Assembly: GCA_018970865.1 (NCBI GenBank)
Contig: JAGWVN010000005.1
Span: forward strand, 1-64,000
Source of the DNA: Betaproteobacteria bacterium
GTDB lineage: Bacteria; Pseudomonadota; Gammaproteobacteria; Burkholderiales; Burkholderiaceae_E
Direction of reading: 5' to 3'
Length of the DNA stretch: 64,000 nucleotides
Of the stretch, positions 52,529 to 61,735 are shown in pieces. Position numbers and translations under genes: made by a program. A model generated the notes under the pieces. That model did no database searches. It saw nothing but the letters and a program-made list of their open reading frames with translations, and was not told where the DNA came from. The number at the start of each line of letters is the position of its first letter. Within the stretch, counting starts at the first letter, position 1.

Positions 52529-53080
52529 ATGATGCGGCTCGGCAGCGGTGTGAGCGCAGGCTCACAGCAGGAGCCCAGCTCGCCCGTCGACCTCGCCGGG
52601 CTGCCAGCGCGGATCTGGCGGTCGCTGGTCGTGGGCAGCCGCGATCCCGCCCACGGCTTCCACTGGCCGGTGCTGGCCAGCCTGCGATCGCCGGGCGCGC
52701 CCGACGCCCGCACGGTGGTGCTGCGCCACGCCGAGCCGGCCGACCGCGTCCTGCTGATCCACAGCCATCGCCGCGCCGGCAAGATCGGCCAGCTGCAGAC
52801 ATGGCCGTCGGTCTGTCTGGTCTTCCACGACCCGGCCTCGCGCACCCAGGTGCGCGTCCACGGCGAAGCCACGGTGCATGCGCAGGACGCGCTGAGCGCG
52901 CAGGCCTGGCAGACGCTGCCCGCGCACAGCCGGGGGCTGTACCGGGGGGCCGACGATTTCGCGGTGCTGAGGGTGGTGGCCGGCGAGCTCGACTGGCTGC
53001 TGCTCGACCCGGCCGGACACCGCCGGGCCGGTCTGCGCTGGTCGGCCGGCGGGTGGCAGAGCGGCTGGCTTGAGCCCTGA
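52529..53080 (+). CDS. Pyridoxamine 5'-phosphate oxidase-like flavin-binding protein
   Basis: 183-residue split-barrel protein. PARTVVLRHAEPADRVLLIHSHRRAGKIGQL resembles the PNPOx core that binds FMN phosphate (R-T-V-V-L-R, then S-R/K), and the C-terminal GELDWLLLDPAGHRRAGLRW is typical of the relatives. It lacks the C-terminal dimerisation segment of true PdxH, so it is probably not the B6 enzyme. A second ATG follows immediately at 52532. It is convergent with the P450 gene with only 2 bases between stops. Confidence 0.75.
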   Translation: MMRLGSGVSAGSQQEPSSPVDLAGLPARIWRSLVVGSRDPAHGFHWPVLASLRSPGAPDARTVVLRHAEPADRVLLIHSHRRAGKIGQLQTWPSVCLVFHDPASRTQVRVHGEATVHAQDALSAQAWQTLPAHSRGLYRGADDFAVLRVVAGELDWLLLDPAGHRRAGLRWSAGGWQSGWLEP

Positions 53081-53082
53081 GA

Positions 53083-54549
53083 TCAGCGCGCGGTGAACCG
53101 CAGCGGCAGGCTCGAGGGGCCCATCGTGAAGGTGAAGTGCTCCTCGATGCGCGCCGCCGGATCGATGGCCAGCCGGAAGTTGCCCAGCGCCATCGCCACC
53201 ACCATCTTGATCTCGACCATCGCCAGATAGCGGCCCGGGCAGTAGCGCGGCCCGCCGCCGAAGGGGAAGATCGCGCGGCGCGGATCGTCGGCGCCTTCGG
53301 ACTGGTCGCCCAGCCAGCGCTCGGGCCGGAAGCTGAGCGGGTCCTCGAAGCGGGCGCCATCCAGGGCGGTGGGGCGGCTGAGCATGATCAGGGTCTGGCC
53401 GGCCGGGATCCGCAAGCCGCCAAGGTCGACCGGCACCCGGGCGGTGGCGCCGTTCTGCGGCGCGATCGGCCGCAGCCGCATCGACTCGACCGCGGCCGCC
53501 TCCAGCCAGGGCAGGCGCGCGAGCAGCCCGAACTCCGGCACCAGCGACTCCCCCGCCAGCACCGCGTCGATCTCCTCGCCCACCCGCGCGGCCGGGCCGG
53601 GCGTGTCGGCCAGCAGCATCAGCAGCCAGGCCATGGCGTTGGCGGTGGTGTCCTCGCCGGCGAAGAGCATGGTGGCGACATTGCCGCGCACATCCTCGTC
53701 GGTGAACTCGGAGCCGGGCTCGTCGCGGGCCACCAGCAGCGCCTCGAGGATGTTGCCGGGCCGCACCGCCAGCGCCGGATCGGCGGCCATGCGGGCGCGG
53801 GCCTGGGCGATCAGGTCGTCGACCGTGCGGTTGAGCCGGGCCACCGCGGCGTCGGCCCGGCGGTCGGCCGGCAGACGCACATAGCGCCAGTACGGAAAGG
53901 GCTTCAGGAAGCGCCGGCCCAGCGTCTCGAACAGGAACTCCACATCCTGCTGCAGCGGGTCGTCGGCGTGGTTCAGGGTGTCGACATCCACACCCATCGA
54001 CAGCCAGGTGGTGACATCGATGGAGTAGCACTTCAGGTCGCGGCCCACCTCCACCGCCGCGCCGGTGCGGGCGGCCTCGCGCCAGCGCGCCAGCAGGCGG
54101 GCGGTGACGGTGTGGATGATCGGGAAGAAATGGCGCACCGCGTCGGGCGTGAGCGCGCGCATCACCAGCTTGCGCTGCCGGCGCCAGCGCTCGCCTTCGG
54201 CGGTGAACAGGCCGGCGAGCCCGACCTCGTCGATCGCGGTGGCCAGGCGCACGCCGCGGGTGAACATCGCCGGCCGGTGCCGGAGGATTTCGCCGATGAG
54301 CACCGGATCGCTGAGCACCACGATCGGCATGGCGCCGGCGCTGAAGCGGTACATCGGGCCGTACTCGGCCGCCCACTGCTCCAGGCAGGCATGGGCCGCG
54401 CCGGCCCGCAGCTGGTGCGCATTGCCCAGCAGCGGCACGGTGCGCGGGCCGGGCAGGTCGGCCACCTCGGTGGCGGGCGCGCGAAAGCCGTCGCTGGCGC
54501 GCAGGCGGGGCAGCTCGAGAGCCGTGGCGTGATCGGTGCTCGGGGGCAT
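53083..54549 (-). CDS. Cytochrome P450
   Basis: 488-residue soluble P450. The I-helix oxygen-activation motif is AGEDTTA, ExxR is in ESMRLRP, and the haem loop FPFGGGPRYCPGR places the thiolate Cys at 437. The N-terminus lacks a membrane anchor. The P450 is slightly longer than typical bacterial class I forms (about 400-420) and resembles CYP102-like or fatty-acid-type haem domains in the ERWLGDQ/FGGGPR region. No ferredoxin or reductase gene is adjacent, so the electron donor is encoded elsewhere. Substrate unknown. Confidence 0.93.
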   Translation of the reverse strand: MPPSTDHATALELPRLRASDGFRAPATEVADLPGPRTVPLLGNAHQLRAGAAHACLEQWAAEYGPMYRFSAGAMPIVVLSDPVLIGEILRHRPAMFTRGVRLATAIDEVGLAGLFTAEGERWRRQRKLVMRALTPDAVRHFFPIIHTVTARLLARWREAARTGAAVEVGRDLKCYSIDVTTWLSMGVDVDTLNHADDPLQQDVEFLFETLGRRFLKPFPYWRYVRLPADRRADAAVARLNRTVDDLIAQARARMAADPALAVRPGNILEALLVARDEPGSEFTDEDVRGNVATMLFAGEDTTANAMAWLLMLLADTPGPAARVGEEIDAVLAGESLVPEFGLLARLPWLEAAAVESMRLRPIAPQNGATARVPVDLGGLRIPAGQTLIMLSRPTALDGARFEDPLSFRPERWLGDQSEGADDPRRAIFPFGGGPRYCPGRYLAMVEIKMVVAMALGNFRLAIDPAARIEEHFTFTMGPSSLPLRFTAR

Positions 54550-54574
54550 GGGGCACTCCTTGGGGCGATGAGCC

Positions 54575-55711
54575 TCAGCGCCGGCCGCCCTCGGCGCCGC
54601 TGCCCCGAGGGCTGTCGGTCGACGGGCCGCCGGCCGCGTCAGGCCGACCCAGCGGCCAGCCCAGACGGCCGGCCAGGCCGCGGTAGAACAGACCGCCGAA
54701 CAGTACCAGCACCAGCACCCGGGTCAGGTGAAACAGGGTCACCATGGGCACCCCGAGCTCGAGCAGCTTGGCGGTGAGCGCCATCTCGGCGATGCCGCCG
54801 GGGGAGGTGGCCAGGGTGAGCGTGGCCCAGGGAATGCCCGAGGCGCGCGACATCAGCCAGGCGACGCCGGCCGAGGCGGCGATCGCGATCACCGTGGTGA
54901 CCCCCACCACCGCCAGCATGCGCGGGGCGCGCTCGAAGAAGCCCGGCGCGAAGCGCGTGCCCAGCGAGATGCCGATCACCACCTGCCCGAGGCTCACGAT
55001 CCAGGCCGGCATGGCGGTGAGCGCGACGCCGCTCGCGCTCAGGCCCACCGCCACCAGCAGCGGGCCGATCAGCCAGGGGCTGGGCGCGCGCATCGCCCGC
55101 AGGGCCAGCCCGCCGGCCACGGTGAGAACCAGCAGCAGCGCGAAGCCCGGCCACCACTGCACCGCCATCGTCACCCGCTGGGAGGGGTCCGATCCGCGCA
55201 CCCCCAGCCACTGGAACACGAAGGGCGTGACGCTGACCACCAGCAGGATGCGCAGGCTGTGCGCCGCCGCGATCAGGTCCACGCGGGCACCGTTGCGCTC
55301 GCCCTGGATCGCCATCTCGGAGGCGCCACCGATCGCCCCGGCGAAGAAGGCGGTGGCCGGATCGAGCCGCGCGAAGCGGCGCAGCGCCCAGGCCAGGGTG
55401 AGACCCACCATCAGCGCCCAGACCTGTCCGGCCATCACCAGGCCGAGGTGGCTCACCAGACGCCCGACCACATCGGCGGTGAAGAACAGGCCCAGTGCCG
55501 TGCCGATCACCCAGTGACCGGCATTGCGGGCCGGCAGCAGGCTGCCCACCGGCAGGCCGTGCGCGGAGGCGATCGCGCACGCGAACAGCGGCCCGATCAG
55601 CCAGGGCAGGGGCGTGTGCAGCCAGGCGCACAGCGCGCCCGCCGACAGGCCGATGAGCAGCGCGAGCAGGAAACGGCGCAGGGCCGCGGCAGTGACGGTG
55701 GCAGGGAACAT
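54575..55711 (-). CDS. AbrB family membrane protein
   Basis: 378-residue inner-membrane protein with about ten hydrophobic helices arranged as two repeats, the AbrB-duplication fold (PLPWLIGPLFACAIASAHGLPV in the first, SPWLIGPLLVAVGLSASGVAL in the second). FFAGAIGGASEMAIQGERNGARVDLIAAAHSLRILLVV and TSPGGIAEMALTAKLLELGVPMVTLFHLTRVL are the paired signature loops. The family is thought to regulate or transport an ammonia-monooxygenase-related or small-molecule substrate; function here is unknown. It is 25 bp upstream of the P450 gene on the same strand. Confidence 0.88.
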   Translation of the reverse strand: MFPATVTAAALRRFLLALLIGLSAGALCAWLHTPLPWLIGPLFACAIASAHGLPVGSLLPARNAGHWVIGTALGLFFTADVVGRLVSHLGLVMAGQVWALMVGLTLAWALRRFARLDPATAFFAGAIGGASEMAIQGERNGARVDLIAAAHSLRILLVVSVTPFVFQWLGVRGSDPSQRVTMAVQWWPGFALLLVLTVAGGLALRAMRAPSPWLIGPLLVAVGLSASGVALTAMPAWIVSLGQVVIGISLGTRFAPGFFERAPRMLAVVGVTTVIAIAASAGVAWLMSRASGIPWATLTLATSPGGIAEMALTAKLLELGVPMVTLFHLTRVLVLVLFGGLFYRGLAGRLGWPLGRPDAAGGPSTDSPRGSGAEGGRR

Positions 55712-55857
55712 CAGGGAAGGCGGAATCGGCCGGGGACCGGGCTTCCCGACCCGCGCATTATCGCGCGCTCGCCGGGCAGGCCGCGGTCAGGGGCGTCCGC
55801 AAAGCCGCGCGGGGCCGCCGGTATCATCCGCCCCGACATGAACCCCCGCGCGTCGCC

Positions 55858-56400
55858 ATGAGCCCGAGCCTGCCTCGCCGCCTCAGCCTGCGCGCCCTCG
55901 GCGCCGGGCTGGCCCTGGTCGGCGCCGGCGTCGGCCCGGGTGCCGCCGCCAACCCGCCGGGCGCGCAACGCCGGCCCTGGCCGGCGGGCCTGCCCACGCC
56001 GCCGCTCGCGCTGCCTGCCTGGGAGGCACCGGCCTGGAAGCTCGCCGATGCCCGCGGTCAGGTCGTGGTGCTCAACTTCTGGGCGAGCTGGTGCGAGCCC
56101 TGTCGCGCCGAGATGCCCTCGCTCGCCCTGCTCGCGCAGCGCCACGCCGCCGATCGGCTGCAGGTGGTCACCGTCAACTTCCGCGAGACCGATGCGGCCA
56201 TCCGCCGTTTCCTCACCCACACCCCGCTCGATCTGCCCATCCTGCGCGATGTCGACGGCGACGCGGCCCGGGCGTGGCGGGTGAGCCTGTTCCCCACCAC
56301 CGTGGTGGTCGGACGCCAGGGCCGGCCTGTCTTCACCGTGCTGGGTGAGCTAGACTGGACCTCCGCCATCGCCCGGTCCTGGATCGCGCCGCTGCTCTGA
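55858..56400 (+). CDS. TlpA-like thiol:disulfide redoxin
   Basis: 180-residue periplasmic thioredoxin-like protein. A signal sequence with an Arg-Arg pair (LPRRLSLRALGAGLALVGAGVG) precedes the mature domain. The active site is WCEPC (Cys79 and Cys82), and the cis-proline is in SLFPTTVVV. It has the AhpC-TSA/TlpA pattern (QVVVLNFWASWCEPCRAEMPSL). It probably keeps exported thiols reduced, for example in cytochrome c maturation. The transglutaminase-like gene follows after 44 bp. Confidence 0.9.
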   Translation: MSPSLPRRLSLRALGAGLALVGAGVGPGAAANPPGAQRRPWPAGLPTPPLALPAWEAPAWKLADARGQVVVLNFWASWCEPCRAEMPSLALLAQRHAADRLQVVTVNFRETDAAIRRFLTHTPLDLPILRDVDGDAARAWRVSLFPTTVVVGRQGRPVFTVLGELDWTSAIARSWIAPLL

Positions 56401-56444
56401 GCGGCGGCGGGCCGGCGCCCCAACCCACCCGTCAAGGTACCCGC

Positions 56445-57557
56445 ATGACCCGCCTCACTGCCCGCCGGTCGCTGCTCAAGGGCAGCGCCGCCGCTGCCGC
56501 CCTGCCGCTGCTCCCGCTGTCGGCCACCGCCCAGGAGCGCCGCTTCGAGCCCCAGGCCGGCCCCTGGCGAACCTTCGAGCTCACCACCGTGGTCGAGGTG
56601 CCCGAGACCCGGGGCGTCACCCGCGTCTGGCTGCCGGTGCCCTCGGTGACCTCCGACTGGCAGCAACCCCTCGACAACGCCTGGAGCGGCAACGCCGCGC
56701 AGGTGCGGCTGGTGGCCGACGCCGGCCGCGGGGTGCGCATGCTCCATGCCGAGTTCGCCGACACCGTCGACAAGCCCCGCCTCACGCTCACCAGCCGCCT
56801 GCAGACCCGCAACCGCCTGATCGACTGGAGCAAGCCCACCCCGGTGAGCGAAGACCCGGCGGTGCTGCGCGCGGCGCTGGCCCCGGCCGAGCTCATGCCG
56901 GTGGATGGCGTGGTGCGCAAGACCGCGCTCGAGGCCACCCGCGGGGCCAGCAGCGATGTCGACAAGGCGCGCGCCATCTACCAGTGGGTGGTGACCAACG
57001 CCCACCGCGAACCCAAGACCCGCGGCTGCGGCACCGGCGACATCAAGACCATGCTCGAGACCGGCAACCTCGGCGGCAAGTGCGCCGACCTGAACGCCAT
57101 CTTCGTGGGCATGTGCCGCTCGGTGGGGGTGCCGGCCCGCGATGTCTACGGCCTGCGGCTCGCGCCCTCGGCCTTCGGCTATCGCGAGCTCGGCGCCAAC
57201 TCGGCCAACCTCAAGGGCGCTCAGCACTGTCGCGCCGAGGTCTTCCTGAAGGCCCACGGCTGGGTGGCCATGGACCCGGCCGATGTGCTCAAGGTCATGC
57301 GCCAGGAAACCGCCGACTGGATCAAGGACGCCCGGCACCCGCTGGTGGCGCCGGTGATGAAGGGTCTGTTCGGCAACTGGGAAGGCAACTGGGTGGCCTG
57401 GAACACCGGCCATGATGTGACGCTGCCCGGCAGCGCGGGCCGTCGGCCGCTGCCCTTCCTGATGTACCCCAACGGCGAGAACGCCGCCGGCCGTTTCGAC
57501 GAACTGGCGCCCGACAGCTTCCGCTACACCATCTCGGCGCGCGAAGTCAGCGCCTGA
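56445..57557 (+). CDS. Tat-exported transglutaminase-like protein
   Basis: 370-residue protein with a twin-arginine leader (RRSLLKG, then a hydrophobic Ala/Leu core). The transglutaminase-like domain has Cys213 in GGKCADLNAIFVGMC, His271 in KAHGW and Asp277 in AMDPAD, so the catalytic triad is complete. The N-terminal region (about 35-150) is a beta-rich domain found in relatives of this family. It may act as a periplasmic protease or cross-linking enzyme. The stop overlaps the convergent sensor kinase stop by 11 bp. Confidence 0.87.
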   Translation: MTRLTARRSLLKGSAAAAALPLLPLSATAQERRFEPQAGPWRTFELTTVVEVPETRGVTRVWLPVPSVTSDWQQPLDNAWSGNAAQVRLVADAGRGVRMLHAEFADTVDKPRLTLTSRLQTRNRLIDWSKPTPVSEDPAVLRAALAPAELMPVDGVVRKTALEATRGASSDVDKARAIYQWVVTNAHREPKTRGCGTGDIKTMLETGNLGGKCADLNAIFVGMCRSVGVPARDVYGLRLAPSAFGYRELGANSANLKGAQHCRAEVFLKAHGWVAMDPADVLKVMRQETADWIKDARHPLVAPVMKGLFGNWEGNWVAWNTGHDVTLPGSAGRRPLPFLMYPNGENAAGRFDELAPDSFRYTISAREVSA

Positions 57558-59433
57558 CCGCGGGCACGCGGGCCACGCGGGCCAGCAGCCGCGTGCCGCC
57601 CTCGGGCCGCGCCTCGACCTCGAGGGTGCCGCCGAACTCGCGCAGCCGCTCGCGCAGGCCGATCAGGCCGAACGCGCCCGGCTTGCGCAGGTCGGCCGCC
57701 GACAGCCCCCGACCGTCATCGGACACCTCGAGGCGGATGCCGTCGGCCGCGTCCAGATCCAGCTGGAGCCAGACCCGACGGGCGCTGGCATGGCGCTCGG
57801 CGTTCTCCAGCGCCTCCTGGGCGCCGCGGTACAGGGCGATGGCGGCGTCCATGGGCAGACCGACGCTGGCCATCGCGTCACCCCGGATCTCCACTGTGCA
57901 GGACAGGCCGGTGCGCTCGCCGAACTCGCGCGCGAGCACCTCCAGGGCGTCCTCGATGCCGAGTTCATCGAGGATCTGCGGTCGCAGACCGGCGATGAGC
58001 TGGCGGGTCACGCGGAACAGATCGTCGATCATGCCGGCCGCGCGCGACAGGGGCTCGTGCAGGGCGCGTTGCTCCGCCGGCAGGCGCCGGCGCAGCATCA
58101 TGAGCTCCATGGTGATGGCCGCGAGCGGCTGCTGCATCCCGTCATGCAGTTCGCGGGCCATGCGCCGCCGGTGGCGCTCTTCGGCGCTGTAGCGCGCCGC
58201 CAGCAGCCGCTGCAGATCGCCGCGATACTGCTCGAGCGCCGACTCGGTGCGCCGCAGGTCGTCGACATCGCGCAGGACCACCAGCTGGAACAGGCTGCCA
58301 TCGGACTCGAACACCGACGGCGTGAGCTGGACCACCCGGGTCGAGCCGTCGGCCGAGAGCGCCCGGAGCTCGAGCAGGGGCAGCGCCGCGGCCTCGTCGG
58401 CGCGCATCGCCGCCAGCCGGGCGCGCAGCGCCGGCAGCGAATCGGCATGGACGAGGGCCTCGAGCGGCTGCTCGAGGAGGTCGGCGCGGGCGCGCTGGAA
58501 CAGGCGCTCGGCCGCCGGATTCACGAAGGCGAGGCGATCATCGAGCAGGATGAGCACCGGCTCGGGCAGGTTGCCCAGCAGGCGCTGCAGGCGCTCTTCG
58601 CTGCGCTGCAGCTCGGCCTCGGCCGACTTGCGCGGACCGATGTCCTCGATCACCGACAGCCAGCGGCGCGAACCGTCTTCGAGCCGGCCCACCGCGGTGA
58701 CGCTGACCCGCGCCCACACCGGATGGCCCTCGCGGTGGCGATAGCGCTTCTCGATCACGGTGGAGGTCTGCGGCTCGTGCAGCAGCGCGCGCAGGTGGCC
58801 GCGATGGAACTGCATGAAGCGGCGATGGTCCTCGGGGTCGCTCAGGCTGGGCGCCTGGCGGCCCACCAGTTCCTCGGGGCGGTAGCCGAGCAGCGCCGCG
58901 AGCCGGGCGTTGACCCGTTCGATGCGGCCATCGCGGTTGACGATCCAGGCGCCCACCGGCGCGTTGTCGAAGAGTTCGCGAAAGCCGTCATCGGCGTCGG
59001 CGTCGGCGGTGGCGATGGCGGTGGCCGGGGCCGCAGGGGCCGCCGCGACGGCCGCCGCGCCGGAGGCATGGACCGCGACCGCCGCGCCGGCCGGCGTCGC
59101 GCCCTGCAGCAGGCTGGCCAGCACCCCCACCAGCACCAGCGTGAGCCAGATGGCGAGGGCGGGGCCGGCGTGGTCGCCCGGCTGCGAGTAGGCCAGCGCC
59201 AGCAGCACCCCGGCCAGCAGCGCAGCCACCAGCGTGGCCACGAGGCCGGCGCGCTGGCCGCCCAGGCGCGCCGCCAGCAGCACCGGGACGCAATAGAGCA
59301 GCACGGCGCGGCCATCGCCGAAGATGGCGGGCAGGCCCACCGCCAGCGGCTCGATCGCCAGGAAGGCGAGCGCCACCGCCACGACCGCCGCGGTCTGGGG
59401 TGAACGCTGGAACCAGTTCCCGAGTGACCGCAC
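57547..59433 (-). CDS. Orphan PAS sensor histidine kinase (NarX/HisKA_3 type)
   Basis: 628-residue kinase. Four hydrophobic helices (about 12-120; MASE-like) precede two PAS domains (PVGAWIVNRDGRIERVNARLAALLGY and PEPVLILLDDRLAFVNPAAERLF). The HisKA_3 phosphoacceptor is in RHRRRMARELHDGMQQPL. The HATPase ends DGRGLSAADLRKPGAFGLIGLRERL. Start is GTG at 59433, with GGGAGGC upstream; an ATG further up gives an unlikely Arg-rich leader. No response regulator is encoded in the window. Confidence 0.88.
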   Translation of the reverse strand: MRSLGNWFQRSPQTAAVVAVALAFLAIEPLAVGLPAIFGDGRAVLLYCVPVLLAARLGGQRAGLVATLVAALLAGVLLALAYSQPGDHAGPALAIWLTLVLVGVLASLLQGATPAGAAVAVHASGAAAVAAAPAAPATAIATADADADDGFRELFDNAPVGAWIVNRDGRIERVNARLAALLGYRPEELVGRQAPSLSDPEDHRRFMQFHRGHLRALLHEPQTSTVIEKRYRHREGHPVWARVSVTAVGRLEDGSRRWLSVIEDIGPRKSAEAELQRSEERLQRLLGNLPEPVLILLDDRLAFVNPAAERLFQRARADLLEQPLEALVHADSLPALRARLAAMRADEAAALPLLELRALSADGSTRVVQLTPSVFESDGSLFQLVVLRDVDDLRRTESALEQYRGDLQRLLAARYSAEERHRRRMARELHDGMQQPLAAITMELMMLRRRLPAEQRALHEPLSRAAGMIDDLFRVTRQLIAGLRPQILDELGIEDALEVLAREFGERTGLSCTVEIRGDAMASVGLPMDAAIALYRGAQEALENAERHASARRVWLQLDLDAADGIRLEVSDDGRGLSAADLRKPGAFGLIGLRERLREFGGTLEVEARPEGGTRLLARVARVPAVRR

Positions 59434-59542
59434 GCCCTGCCTCCCATGGGCCCGACACCGCGCCCGCCTCCTGCGAAGTCTACCCTCGGCGCCTCGGCCA
59501 GGACAGACTCCGATCAAGGCCGCGCCAGGTTCGACCCGCCCG

Positions 59543-60361
59543 CTAGGCCGCCACCGCGACGACCACCGCCGACGCCTCGATCAGGGCGGTGACCCGCGCC
59601 CCTGGCGCGATGGCCAGCGAGCGGGCGCCCGCTTCGCTGACCATGGCCACCAGCGTCGGCCCCTGATCGAGATCGAGCAGCACCTCGGCATTCACCGCGC
59701 CCGGGCTGATCGCGCGCACCACGCCGGGCAGCTGGTTGCGGGCCGACACCCGCGCGCCGTCGAGTCCGGTGGCCAGCACCACGCCGGCTGCCTGCACCAG
59801 CGCCATCGCCGGCTGCCCCGGGCGCAGGCCCAGGCTGCGGGTGCTGTCGCTGGTGATGATCGCCACCAGCCGCAGGCCGCCGGGCAGCGTGATCTCGACC
59901 TCGTCGTTCACTGCGCCGGGGCGCAGCGCGCTCACCTCGCCCGCAAACTGGTTGCGGGCGCTGGTCCTGAGGTTGACGGCCTTGAGCACCGGAAACTCCT
60001 GATCGAGGTCGACGGCCTGCTCGGCGAGCAGGTCGACGAAGCGGCGGTGGATGGCCTCCACCTCGGCAAAGCGCGCGAGCAGGCGCTCGCCGCGCGGCGT
60101 GAGGCGGGTGGAGCCGCCGCCGCGGCCCCCGGTGCTGCGCGCCACCAGCGGCTCGCCGGCCACCCGGTTCATGGTGTCGATCGCATCCCAGGCGGCCTTG
60201 TAGCTCATGCCGAAGGCGCGGGCCGCCTGGGTGATCGAGCCCCGCTCGGCGACCGCGCGCAGCAGGGCCATGCGGCCATGGCCGCCGATGTTCTCGTCGC
60301 CCGCGGTCAGCCAGAGCAGCCCCTGCACGCCGAGCGGGGGCGAGGCGCCACGCCGGCTCAT
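59543..60361 (-). CDS. modE: Molybdate-responsive transcriptional regulator ModE
   Basis: 272-residue regulator. The N-terminal winged HTH (GRMALLRAVAERGSITQAARAFGMSYKAAWDAIDTMNR) binds DNA, and two Mop/TOBE domains follow (SARNQFAGEVSALRPGAVNDEVEI, then SARNQLPGVVRAISPGAVNAEVLL), which bind molybdate. The start overlaps the modC stop by 4 bp, so it is the last gene of modABC-modE. A ModE operator lies upstream of modA, so the operon should be repressed when molybdate is plentiful. Confidence 0.96.
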   Translation of the reverse strand: MSRRGASPPLGVQGLLWLTAGDENIGGHGRMALLRAVAERGSITQAARAFGMSYKAAWDAIDTMNRVAGEPLVARSTGGRGGGSTRLTPRGERLLARFAEVEAIHRRFVDLLAEQAVDLDQEFPVLKAVNLRTSARNQFAGEVSALRPGAVNDEVEITLPGGLRLVAIITSDSTRSLGLRPGQPAMALVQAAGVVLATGLDGARVSARNQLPGVVRAISPGAVNAEVLLDLDQGPTLVAMVSEAGARSLAIAPGARVTALIEASAVVVAVAA

Positions 60362-61044
60362 GGCGACTCGCGCCGCACGCGGCCCGCCTCGATGCGCACC
60401 GGTTCGGCGTCGAGCACGCGCAGGTCTTCCTCGTCGTGCGTGATCAGCAGCATCGGCAGGGCGAGATCGGCCAGCAGCGCGCGCAGCTCGGCCCGCAGCG
60501 CTTCGCGCAAACCCCGGTCGAGCGCCGCGAAAGGCTCGTCGAGCAGCAGGGCCCGCGGCTCGGTCACCAGCGCCCGGGCCAGCGCGGTGCGCTGGCGCTG
60601 GCCGCCCGAGAGCTGCGGCGGGTAGAGCTCGGCCACCGGGGCCAGGCCGAAGGCGCTCAGCCATCGTTCCACCGCGGGCCCGCCGGCATCGCGCGCCGGG
60701 TTGCGCCAGCCCCGCCGGCCCGCGAAGGCGATGTTCTGGCGCACGCTCAGGTGCGGAAAGAGCGCGAAGTCCTGGAAGACCACGCCGAGTCGCCGCGCCT
60801 GCGGCGGGAGCCGCAGGCCGCGTTCGCTGTCCTCCAGCCAGTGCCCGTCGATGCGCACGCGGGCCGCGTCGGCCCGATCGATGCCGGCGATCAGCTTCAG
60901 GGCCTGGGTCTTGCCGGCGCCCGAGGGGCCCACCAGCGCCAGCCGGCGGCCGGCCGCCGTCACCTGCAGATCGAGGTCGAATCGCGCCGCGCCCTGGTGA
61001 AGGCTGCGCCGCAGCTGAAGGAACCAGACCGGGTCGGCGCCCAT
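60358..61044 (-). CDS. modC: Molybdate ABC transporter ATP-binding protein ModC
   Basis: 228-residue ABC ATPase. Walker A GPSGAGKT is near residue 38, the Q-loop is FQDFALFPHLSV, the signature LSGGQRQR and Walker B LLLDEPFAALD, with the switch His in LLITHDEEDL. It lacks the C-terminal TOBE domain of E. coli ModC (352 residues), so regulation there is absent. It lies 4 bp after modB and overlaps modE by 4 bp. Confidence 0.93.
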   Translation of the reverse strand: MGADPVWFLQLRRSLHQGAARFDLDLQVTAAGRRLALVGPSGAGKTQALKLIAGIDRADAARVRIDGHWLEDSERGLRLPPQARRLGVVFQDFALFPHLSVRQNIAFAGRRGWRNPARDAGGPAVERWLSAFGLAPVAELYPPQLSGGQRQRTALARALVTEPRALLLDEPFAALDRGLREALRAELRALLADLALPMLLITHDEEDLRVLDAEPVRIEAGRVRRESP

Positions 61045-61048
61045 CGCC

Positions 61049-61723
61049 TCAGCCCCGCGCCGGCACGCGGCCGGGCGCCAGCCAGCCGGCGCCGAGCAGC
61101 ACCGCCAGCCCCACCACGGAAGTCACCGCCACCAGGAAGGCGGCGGTGTCGTCCTGCCCGGCCTGCGCCGCCTCGTACACCGCCAGCGACAGGGTGCGGG
61201 TCTGGCCGGCGATGCTGCCGGCCACCATCAGCGTGGCGCCGAACTCGCCCAGGGCGCGCGCGAAGGCCAGCAGCACACCGGCCAGGATGCCGCGCCAGGC
61301 CAGCGGCAGCGACACCCGGAAGAACACCGCCAGCTCGGCTACGCCCAGGGTGCGCGCGGCCTGCTCCAGCGCCGGGTCGACCTGCTCGAAGGCTGCCCGG
61401 GCCGCCTTGAACACCAGCGGAAAGGACACCACCGCCGCCGCGATCACCGCCGCCTGCCAGGTGAAGATCAGGCGCACGCCGAAATGCTCGAGCAGCCAGG
61501 CACCGATCGGCCCCTGGCTGCCGATCAGCACCAGCAGGTAATAGCCGAGCACCGTGGGCGGCATGACCATCGGCAGGGTGAAGAGCGCATCGACCAGCTC
61601 GCGCCCCGGAAACCGCCAGCGCGCCATCGCCTGGCCGAGCGCCACGCCCAGCACCAGCGTGATCAGCGTCGCGCAGCCGGCCACCTTCAGCGACAGCAGC
61701 AGGGCGATCCAGGCGGCATCCAT
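61049..61723 (-). CDS. modB: Molybdate ABC transporter permease ModB
   Basis: 224-residue inner-membrane permease with about five helices. The EAA loop that contacts ModC reads EQAARTLGVAELAVFFRVSLPLAWRGILAG, and ARALGEFGATLMVAG is a ModB family motif. It lies 12 bp after modA. The complete modABC set predicts high-affinity molybdate uptake, which suits the MOSC protein in the window. Confidence 0.95.
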   Translation of the reverse strand: MDAAWIALLLSLKVAGCATLITLVLGVALGQAMARWRFPGRELVDALFTLPMVMPPTVLGYYLLVLIGSQGPIGAWLLEHFGVRLIFTWQAAVIAAAVVSFPLVFKAARAAFEQVDPALEQAARTLGVAELAVFFRVSLPLAWRGILAGVLLAFARALGEFGATLMVAGSIAGQTRTLSLAVYEAAQAGQDDTAAFLVAVTSVVGLAVLLGAGWLAPGRVPARG

Positions 61724-61735
61724 GGCTGACCGGTC

